7,772 nucleotides of DNA, taken from Bryobacterales bacterium (GTDB lineage: Bacteria; Cyanobacteriota; Vampirovibrionia; Obscuribacterales; Obscuribacteraceae). The stretch spans positions 1 to 7,772 of the forward strand of contig CAJCHQ010000986.1 in assembly GCA_903970295.1 (NCBI GenBank), read 5' to 3'. The notes under the pieces were generated by a model. It made no database searches. It was not told the DNA's origin and saw nothing but the letters and a program-made list of their open reading frames with translations. The first letter of the stretch is position 1. Each line of letters begins with the position of its first letter. A program made the translations under genes and the position numbers. Of this stretch, positions 1-5,428 are shown in pieces.

Positions 1-477
1 ATGGTAGGCGGTGGTTTGGCCGCCTTTCATCATGGCGCCTCCCCCGGCCCTGAACTAACGGCTCCGCCCCCAGCGCCGCCTCTGCCTGCCGGAATCAATG
101 GCGCTAATCCAGCTACTATTGATGACGGAGTGGGGACGAAAAACATTGGGAGCATCGCGCCGGCAGGCGGACAGCCGCTTGCTAATCCCTACCTGGATGC
201 TCCGCCAAAAGCTCTGCCGCGAACAAATCAGGGTTTTGATCCGCCAGTGCAATCTTCTCATCAATCGTTCAATGCCAATCAATCGGGTCAATTAAATCAG
301 GCAGGCAGAGTTGCATTGCCGCCTTCATCCGAGAGAAAGAACGACTATAAGAGCGAGTCTAAGGGCGAACACATTAGCGAACATAGCAGCAAACATCACG
401 CTGACAAACACGCCACGACCGCTCATGAAAAACGCGGTATCGTCGGTAAGCTGAAGAAATTCTTCGGCAAACTATAG
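1..477 (+). CDS. Pro-rich, His/Lys-rich low-complexity protein, 5'-partial, C-terminal amphipathic helix
   Basis: I do not recognise a family. The reading frame is open from the first base, and the ATG at base 1 has no visible upstream context and no signal peptide behind it, so this is probably the C-terminal 158 residues of a longer protein. Residues 18-32 are Pro/Ala-rich (APPPAPPLPAG core), and residues 33-105 are Asn/Gln/Pro-rich and probably disordered. Residues 110-143 are rich in His, Lys, Ser and Glu. The end, KRGIVGKLKKFFGKL, is a basic pair followed by a helix with I, V, L, F, F and L on one face and four Lys on the other. Such an end could bind a membrane, anchor the protein or be released as a peptide; none of these is shown. 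It is convergent with the caspase-like gene at 527-3319. The stop at 475-477 is followed by an in-frame repeat of the last codons. Confidence 0.72.
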   Translation: MVGGGLAAFHHGASPGPELTAPPPAPPLPAGINGANPATIDDGVGTKNIGSIAPAGGQPLANPYLDAPPKALPRTNQGFDPPVQSSHQSFNANQSGQLNQAGRVALPPSSERKNDYKSESKGEHISEHSSKHHADKHATTAHEKRGIVGKLKKFFGKL

Positions 478-498
478 AAGTTCTTCGGCAAATTATGA
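457..498 (+). repeat. 21-bp tandem duplication spanning the stop codon of the first gene
   Basis: Bases 457-477 and 478-498 are two adjacent 21-base copies that match at 17 positions. Copy one encodes KFFGKL plus TAG. Copy two, in the same frame, encodes KFFGKL plus TGA. The unit is exactly seven codons, so loss of the TAG would lengthen the amphipathic helix by two turns in register. Confidence 0.85.
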
Positions 499-526
499 TT
501 AATTAGTCAGTTAGCCATTTGTTTAG

Positions 527-3319
527 TTAATTTCGGGCTTTAGCCGAGCTTTTGCTCGGAGACGGTTGTTTGCCGGTGCTTACCTTCGCTTTAGTAGTCA
601 CCGCCGGTGGTGATTTCGATCCTTTCGCTGAGCCGCCGGGAATGGAAGATGTGTTTTTGTCATCAGGCAGTCCGGGACCGGGTTGTGTCGGTGGTGCGGC
701 AATCATTGCTGCTTCTCCCTCCCATTGAGTGCCAACGACTGGTGTTTGCAGTTCGCCGCGGTCTCTTAAGACTTCATGCTGCACTTTGTCTTTCATGTAA
801 TTGCAGGCGTCGCCCAATTTCGGGTTTTTGCGCAAGCCTTCGATCAAATAATGAGTGAAAACTCCGTTCGGATATTCGGTCGATTCCCACGACAGTTCGC
901 TCGGTTGACTGGAACAGATGATGTATTTGCCACAGCCCTGGACAATCGCATCGACACTGAAGTTGCTGGCCCGGAAAAGCCCTTTGCTGCCGGTCGCCGT
1001 GGCGCCCGAATGACAGGCATCCATGCAGATCACCATGCGGTCAGAATGCACTCTCTTTTTGACCAGATCAGTGAATTCTTGCATGTTGATGCCCGTCGCC
1101 AACAGTTTATCTTTGTCGGTATCGTAGGCAACCAGATAATTCGTTCCTTCCGCATCAGCTCTCGATGGCGAACCGTGTCCCGAGAAGTAGAATACGACGA
1201 GATCATCCGGACCAGCGACTCGATTCAACCAATTGTCACCAAGGGTGGTGAGAATATTCGCACGCGTAGCTTTGTCATCGAGAAGAAGACGAATGTGGTC
1301 AGGCTGAAAATGGGCTTCTTTAATCAAATAGTTATAGAAGTCGGTGGCATCTTTAGCCGAATATTTCAGATTAATAGACGCATCCTGAAATTTGCTGATG
1401 CCAATCACTAAAGCCCATTTGTCTTTTACCGGACGATTAGCAGCAGCTTTCTGCTCGGCTTGTTTAGAGGCAAGCGTTTGCTGATCGCCTGTTACTTGAA
1501 TGTCTTTTGAGCTGGCTTCCATAGTTTCATTGTTATTCGTAAAACTCTGGATCCTGGTCAACGTTTGATAGTCCTGTGGCAGGCTGGCGATCAGAGTGAC
1601 GTTGTTACCGAGGGCTTTCTCACGAATTGCCTGAGCGGTTGTCGTAAATTTGTTCGCATCAGCATCTTTGTGGGTGGATTTATAGACTGTGGCCAGTCCG
1701 TCCAGAATATTTGCCAGATATGGATTATCCGGGCTGAGCGCCTTGCGATCGATTGCCAGGGCGACCAGATAGAGCTTTTCTGCTTCGGCGAATTTTCCTT
1801 CTTTGACATAGAGACCGGCCAGATTTACATTGACCGCTGCCAAATCCGGGGAATCTTTGCCCATTTTCTTATACCTGATGGCCAGGGCATTTTTCAAAAG
1901 CGTTTCGGCTTGATCGGTTTTGCCTTCGCCGGCGTATAAGTTGCCCAGATCGTTGAGCGTGATCGCTACTTCAACGTGTTCCGGTCCCAGCTTTCTTTGC
2001 CGAATCGTGAGAGCTTTTTGAAAAGATTGTTCGGCGTCTTCCGGCTTCTTTTTCAGCTCGTAGAGTGTGCCCAGACTATTCAAAATTTCTGCGACTTCGA
2101 CCGAATCTGCTCCGGCTTTCTTTTCACGTATCGTTAAGGCCCGTTTGAACACCGGCTCCGCGTTATCTAACAAGCCTTGCTCGAGCAAGCAACGGCCAAG
2201 GTTATTGAGACTGCTTGCTAAACGCAGGTCCTCTGGAGGGAACTTCTCTGCTTCTTTGACAGCGCCTTCCAGCAGTTGTTGGGCTTCGGTGAAGTCGCCT
2301 TGTTCATAAGCCCGCACACCGACCTGGTCGAGCGTGCCCCAGGTCGAATCTTCCGGCAAGCCATAAGCGAGCGCTTCTATGTCATTGTCTGCGCTGCGCT
2401 TCAAAGTCAAGTCGGCGCCGTCCAAAATCAGCGCGATTCGACGGTCGACATCTTGTTTTTCGCCCGCTCCCAAAACAATTCCGCCAGTCGGCGAAAGTTT
2501 GTGCTGCTTTTCTAAATCCGAACGAAACTGCGGGTCAGTCTTGGCCCGGTCTTCGAGGACCTTCATGAAGTCAGCTCCGACGGCATCTTTAGTCAATTGA
2601 TCGTGCGGATCACTGCTCTTTTTGCCGAGCATCAACCAGATCGAATACTGCTCCATCGTATGCAATCTGCGTTTGGGATCGCTGAAAGGCAGATTATCGA
2701 AAGCGCCTTTCTTATTCAACTCGCGTGCAGCGGCGAGAATATTAGCCAACTGTTTCCAGGTGTCGTGGTCGGGATAATTGCCGATTTCGAAGCTGACTCC
2801 GTCTACTGGCGGTGGTTTGAGTGATTTGTAAGAGGCGCAGACCGTAAAGACGTTGACGCTGATTTGCGCATTCGGCGGCAGAGAAACCATGCGGTCTCTG
2901 ATCACCATCATCGTTTGCACATTGGCTGTGTTGGGGCGAAAGACTTCATTGGCTGGAATAACGAGATGAAATGGTTTGCTGGTTTTATTAGTCAACTCGA
3001 GTTGGATTTGGTCGGTCGTTACACCGTCGCCTTTGATTTTGAAGCTGACGAACCCATTTTTGACTGCCGCTCGCAGGGTAGTCAGTTCGGGTTTATCGCC
3101 GTTGGCATTACCCGCCGGCAGTGGTATAGCCGGCGGTGCCTGGACGAGTAATGTTTTGTGGGGAGTACCTGTCGATAAGGGTGATATTTCGGCACCGAGT
3201 TGATCGGCTCGAGCCGGATGAGCCATAAGAATCGAAAAGATTGCAGCGGCCAGCCCGAGAAAGATAATGTGCCAGTGAAACAGTGATTTGCTACCTGAAA
3301 GAGTCGCAGAGGTATTCAT
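527..3319 (-). CDS. Exported TPR protein with C-terminal caspase-like (peptidase C14) domain
   Basis: This 930-residue protein starts at an ATG preceded by AAAAGGAAAA, a good ribosome site. Residues 1-38 form a signal peptide (hydrophobic 18-33, likely cut after AHPARA). Residues 39-75 are a Pro-rich linker. Residues about 80-325 match no family I can name: the first part looks beta-rich and the rest helical. Six TPRs of the kinesin-light-chain type, about 42 residues apart, run from about 327 to 590. After a charged linker, the caspase-like domain spans about 632-880: WALVIGIS (W635), YFSGHG with catalytic His715, and MDACHSG with catalytic Cys769, 54 residues apart as expected, then a late strand (ICSSQPSE). 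Asp767 in DxCxSG fits the metacaspase/orthocaspase type, which cleaves after Arg or Lys. The last 50 residues are a Pro/Ser/Lys-rich tail. It is probably a secreted or periplasmic cysteine protease using its TPRs to bind partners; its substrate is unknown. It is transcribed away from the gene at 3585. Confidence 0.93.
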   Translation of the reverse strand: MNTSATLSGSKSLFHWHIIFLGLAAAIFSILMAHPARADQLGAEISPLSTGTPHKTLLVQAPPAIPLPAGNANGDKPELTTLRAAVKNGFVSFKIKGDGVTTDQIQLELTNKTSKPFHLVIPANEVFRPNTANVQTMMVIRDRMVSLPPNAQISVNVFTVCASYKSLKPPPVDGVSFEIGNYPDHDTWKQLANILAAARELNKKGAFDNLPFSDPKRRLHTMEQYSIWLMLGKKSSDPHDQLTKDAVGADFMKVLEDRAKTDPQFRSDLEKQHKLSPTGGIVLGAGEKQDVDRRIALILDGADLTLKRSADNDIEALAYGLPEDSTWGTLDQVGVRAYEQGDFTEAQQLLEGAVKEAEKFPPEDLRLASSLNNLGRCLLEQGLLDNAEPVFKRALTIREKKAGADSVEVAEILNSLGTLYELKKKPEDAEQSFQKALTIRQRKLGPEHVEVAITLNDLGNLYAGEGKTDQAETLLKNALAIRYKKMGKDSPDLAAVNVNLAGLYVKEGKFAEAEKLYLVALAIDRKALSPDNPYLANILDGLATVYKSTHKDADANKFTTTAQAIREKALGNNVTLIASLPQDYQTLTRIQSFTNNNETMEASSKDIQVTGDQQTLASKQAEQKAAANRPVKDKWALVIGISKFQDASINLKYSAKDATDFYNYLIKEAHFQPDHIRLLLDDKATRANILTTLGDNWLNRVAGPDDLVVFYFSGHGSPSRADAEGTNYLVAYDTDKDKLLATGINMQEFTDLVKKRVHSDRMVICMDACHSGATATGSKGLFRASNFSVDAIVQGCGKYIICSSQPSELSWESTEYPNGVFTHYLIEGLRKNPKLGDACNYMKDKVQHEVLRDRGELQTPVVGTQWEGEAAMIAAPPTQPGPGLPDDKNTSSIPGGSAKGSKSPPAVTTKAKVSTGKQPSPSKSSAKARN
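544..559. other. Short perfect hairpin at the 3' end of the caspase-like gene
   Basis: CCGAGC, a TTTT loop and GCTCGG form a 6-bp perfect stem inside the last ten or so codons of the minus-strand gene, between the two convergent genes. Neither side is followed by a T-run, so it does not meet the usual intrinsic-terminator pattern. It may stabilise 3' ends or have no role. Confidence 0.3.
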
Positions 3320-3372
3320 TTTTTCCTTTTAGGCAAGACGTGGCCAGAGCATAGCTGACAAGAAACAGCTCT

Positions 3373-3401
3373 TTTCTAGCAGCTAACTCTAGATTTGTCA
3401 G
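3373..3401 (-). promoter_or_regulatory. Candidate sigma-70-type promoter for the caspase-like gene
   Basis: On the minus strand, CTGACA (3396-3401) and TAGAAA (3373-3378) are separated by 17 bases. They match the TTGACA and TATAAT consensus at five and four positions. Transcription would start near 3366, about 46 bases before the ATG. This is a visual call only. Confidence 0.35.
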
Positions 3402-3451
3402 AATTAGTCGGTTTTTGTCTTCTTGTCATCCCGTGTTTCTATTCAGAATCT

Positions 3452-3465
3452 CACCGATATCGGTG
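3452..3465. promoter_or_regulatory. Perfect 14-bp palindrome, possible operator
   Basis: CACCGATATCGGTG is identical to its reverse complement and lies about midway between the two divergent promoters. A symmetric site there suits a dimeric regulator acting on both genes. With no loop it is more likely a protein-binding site than an RNA hairpin. No regulator gene is seen in the window. Confidence 0.35.
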
Positions 3466-3556
3466 GGCTATTTCATAGAGGATGGTGAAACGGTTGTGGC
3501 GCAAACTAACCGGGAGCTAGTGTTTACACGGGGTGGATGCCAAGCGGAGTCTGCTG

Positions 3557-3586
3557 TTGACGTAATTTTTGCAGTCTGACCATAAT
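3557..3586 (+). promoter_or_regulatory. Candidate sigma-70-type promoter for the 3585-4655 gene
   Basis: TTGACG (3557-3562) and CATAAT (3581-3586) each match consensus at five of six positions, with an 18-base spacer. The -10 box overlaps the first ATG of the gene, so transcription from it would begin near 3593, inside the long version of the reading frame. That favours the TTG start at 3630. Confidence 0.4.
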
Positions 3587-4655
3587 GCCGCAGGTTTCCC
3601 AGTTTGACAGTCTAGCCAAGGGGAAAGGTTTGAGATTTATCGCTTCGATTTTGTCGTTTGTTTTCCTTGTGCAACTCAACTGGCTTGTCCTGCCTGCGTT
3701 TGCCGAGCCGGTCAGTTTCACACCCGAAACTCAATCTGCTTCTGCTTCATTGCAGGGGAAAGTGCCTGCGAAAGTCGGTGCGCTCTTGGCATTCGATGCA
3801 ATGATCATCCTCAATGGCCAGGAGATTAAGGTAGAAAGCAAGTCCGGCACAAGTTCTCCGACCGGCGATCTGCTTTCAGGCATTTTGCTCAACCCGAAGA
3901 TAGAGGGCGGCACCGACGCTAAAAATGTAACAGGTTATGCATTTTTTACCGGCGGTTCAAAATACGAACGTATGCGCAAAGTTCGTTGTCATGAATCGAT
4001 CAGTCTTTATAACGGCACTCAGCTCAGAGGCAAAATCACTGAAGTGAGTAAAGATGGCTGCACAATTGACACGCCCAGTGGCACTCAAAAAGTCGCCGCC
4101 GGTGACATCAGTGCTATCCATTCGGCCAGGGCCTACAAATTTTCCATGCCCGTTTCTCCATCTGCCGATCCAAACAAACCCACGTCAGCTGATGTGCCGA
4201 AACTTGTTTTCAATCCGACTTGTGCTGCCATTTCGGGTGGTATCAGCCAGGGCTCGACGCCCAAGAAGGTTTTCATTGTCTTGGCTGCGGCCACTTTAGT
4301 GGCAACCGCAATTGCAGTTCCCGTTGCGGTAGGAGTGGCGACGCACCACCATCACCACGCTCCTACTCAATCAATATTTGTCAGCCAGCAAAGCAATTTG
4401 CCCAAACTGCCTGTGATTACGCCAAAACCAGCAGCACCTATTGTTGTTGTGCGACCAAGTTCATCAGTCACGACGGTGCCAGTCAAGACGGTGCCAGTTA
4501 CCACGGTGCCAATTACGACTGTGCCAACCAAGACTGTGCCAACCACGACTGTTACGACCAGAGGCACGATTGTAGGCACAAGGACTAGAAATTTTGGAAT
4601 ATTCAACGGAGTGGTGATCAGACCCCGCGGCAATAATGCAGGTATCATCCCGTAG
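3585..4655 (+). CDS. Exported membrane protein with possible Sm-like barrel, His run and TVPxx repeats
   Basis: I cannot assign a named family. The coordinates use the ATG (356 residues), but a TTG at 3630 with a good ribosome site, downstream of a promoter whose -10 overlaps the ATG, would give 341. Residue numbers here follow the ATG. A signal peptide lies at about 16-40 (LPAFA, then EP). Residues 41-135 are of mixed character. Residues 136-180 look like a small beta-barrel: NGTQLRGKI (143-151) and later QKVAAGDISAI (168-178), spaced as in Hfq/Sm proteins. After Lys227-Lys228, residues 229-252 form an Ala/Val-rich transmembrane segment, followed directly by five His (254-258). Residues 297-321 are five TVPxx repeats in a Thr/Pro/Val-rich tail that resembles flexible, wall-spanning linkers. 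It is divergent from the caspase-like gene and may share control with it. The role is unknown; an envelope location is likely. Confidence 0.85.
   Translation: MPQVSQFDSLAKGKGLRFIASILSFVFLVQLNWLVLPAFAEPVSFTPETQSASASLQGKVPAKVGALLAFDAMIILNGQEIKVESKSGTSSPTGDLLSGILLNPKIEGGTDAKNVTGYAFFTGGSKYERMRKVRCHESISLYNGTQLRGKITEVSKDGCTIDTPSGTQKVAAGDISAIHSARAYKFSMPVSPSADPNKPTSADVPKLVFNPTCAAISGGISQGSTPKKVFIVLAAATLVATAIAVPVAVGVATHHHHHAPTQSIFVSQQSNLPKLPVITPKPAAPIVVVRPSSSVTTVPVKTVPVTTVPITTVPTKTVPTTTVTTRGTIVGTRTRNFGIFNGVVIRPRGNNAGIIP
3618..3623 (+). promoter_or_regulatory. Ribosome binding site favouring a TTG start at 3630
   Basis: AAGGGG lies six bases ahead of an in-frame TTG at 3630-3632. No Shine-Dalgarno-like sequence precedes the ATG at 3585. 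Starting at TTG gives a compact signal peptide beginning Met-Arg-Phe-Ile. Confidence 0.45.
4473..4547 (+). repeat. Five 15-bp tandem repeats encoding TVPxx
   Basis: Five consecutive 15-base units encode TVPVK, TVPVT, TVPIT, TVPTK and TVPTT. A sixth degenerate unit (TVTTR) follows at 4548-4562. Variation falls mainly at codons 4 and 5 of the unit and at the third base of the first codon, which suggests expansion under selection for the protein pattern. Confidence 0.88.
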
Positions 4656-4710
4656 GTTGAATTGCTCGAAAAGCTCTATCCCCTGAATGTGAGGCTTTGC
4701 GACAACTACT

Positions 4711-5289
4711 CTAACGCCAATCTTTTCGTGTTCTCAGTTTGGCTGAAATGTTTTGTCGCAGCTCTGTCGTTTCCAGAACAGTCGCCAAAAGTTTCCACAT
4801 TAGTTTGCGCGACTTGTTTTGCAGTTCCTTGTGCAAACCAAGGTCTCTCAGAATTTGCAGAGCTTCGTCGCGCCAGAGCAACTGGCACAATGAATGCGGA
4901 TCGACATTGAGATTCAAACGTGATGGCCAGATCTCGTTGAGATGCGGTTTGCCGTCTTTGTTGCTAACCGCAATCAAACCCCACCATGGTGGCACGATTT
5001 TGATCGCCTCGACCACATGTCGCTCATCGGCTACCAGAGTCATGCGATCGAAAATTCGATTGTAGCTCTGTTGCTGGGCTTGCAGTCGATTGAGATTGTC
5101 TGACGCGCTCTTAATTTCGTAACCGTGAAAGTGTTCGTTGATCACAGCCACATCTATTCGGTATTTTCCTTCAAGCACTCCCAACTCATCGACAACCAGG
5201 CTGAGCGGATCATAACTGACTATTCGTCTGATTTCGCTGTCGTGCAGTGCTTGGCGGACATCAATTTCGCGCATCATATTCGGTAGCAT
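4711..5289 (-). CDS. sce7726 family protein, PD-(D/E)XK nuclease-like
   Basis: The protein matches the sce7726 family as I remember it: an N-terminal MREIDVRQAL, then RIDVAVIN-x4-GYEIKS, an LQAQQQSYNRIFD stretch, PPWWGLIAV, an SLCQLLWRDEAL segment and a basic C-terminus ending RTRKDW. Asp46, Glu58 and Lys60 fit the D-(D/E)xK core of restriction-endonuclease-like folds, with Glu35 as a possible fourth residue, so a metal-dependent DNA nuclease is plausible but unproven for the family. I chose the ATG at 5289 (192 residues) because AGGGA lies six bases upstream and family members begin close to MREID. The frame is open to a GTG at 5346, but that start has no ribosome site and adds a Cys-rich stretch unlike the family. 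There is no signal peptide. The sce7725-type partner often found nearby is absent, and no mobility gene is visible. Confidence 0.85.
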   Translation of the reverse strand: MLPNMMREIDVRQALHDSEIRRIVSYDPLSLVVDELGVLEGKYRIDVAVINEHFHGYEIKSASDNLNRLQAQQQSYNRIFDRMTLVADERHVVEAIKIVPPWWGLIAVSNKDGKPHLNEIWPSRLNLNVDPHSLCQLLWRDEALQILRDLGLHKELQNKSRKLMWKLLATVLETTELRQNISAKLRTRKDWR

Positions 5290-5295
5290 ACATTT

Positions 5296-5300
5296 TCCCT
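5296..5300 (-). promoter_or_regulatory. Ribosome binding site fixing the sce7726-type gene start at 5289
   Basis: On the minus strand AGGGA lies six bases ahead of the ATG at 5289-5287. No comparable site precedes the upstream GTG at 5346. Confidence 0.6.
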
Positions 5301-5385
5301 GCTGAGATGTACAGGCGTCTTTACAGTCCCCGAAACGGACGAACACCTGAAGTTTACAGACGACCTATAAATTGAATGCGGTGGA

Positions 5386-5391
5386 TATAAT
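5386..5391 (+). promoter_or_regulatory. Perfect -10 box (TATAAT) for the Gly/Tyr/Asn-repeat gene
   Basis: TATAAT lies 37 bases before the ATG at 5429, giving a leader of about 30 bases. No good -35 element is seen at 16-18 bases upstream, so an activator or another sigma factor may help. The box lies downstream of an in-frame ATG at 5372, which argues against that earlier start. Confidence 0.45.
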
Positions 5392-5428
5392 GTGTATGTG
5401 TTTGAACCGATGGGTATCAGGTGTCATC

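Larger units (their letters stand above)
3320..3584. other. Divergent intergenic control region
   Basis: This 265-base gap separates two divergently transcribed genes for exported proteins. It holds a candidate promoter facing each way, the minus-strand gene's ribosome site (plus-strand TCCTT at 3324-3328) and a perfect 14-bp palindrome near the middle. I see no open reading frame with coding character and no RNA gene in it. Confidence 0.6.

Noticed and set aside
475..498. Stop-codon recoding of TAG
   Set aside because: TAG ends at least five other genes in the window with no sensible continuation, so a reassigned code is not supported.
544..559. Bidirectional intrinsic terminator
   Set aside because: The stem is good, but neither strand has a T-run after it.
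776..1411. 211-codon plus-strand frame inside the caspase-like gene
   Set aside because: It is antisense to the conserved caspase motifs, which fix the minus strand as coding.
3604..3609. TTGACA as a -35 box
   Set aside because: No -10-like sequence lies 16-18 bases downstream, and it would sit inside the reading frame.
4367..4648. 93-codon minus-strand frame rich in Val, Thr and Gly
   Set aside because: Its repeat pattern is the complement of the TVPxx tract of the plus-strand gene.
5290..5346. GTG start adding a Cys-rich head to the sce7726-type protein
   Set aside because: No ribosome site precedes it, and the family normally begins close to MREID; the ATG at 5289 has AGGGA six bases upstream.
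5372..5428. Upstream ATG for the Gly/Tyr/Asn-repeat gene
   Set aside because: It lies before the TATAAT box and would put 19 residues ahead of a normal signal peptide; the ATG at 5429 has a ribosome site.
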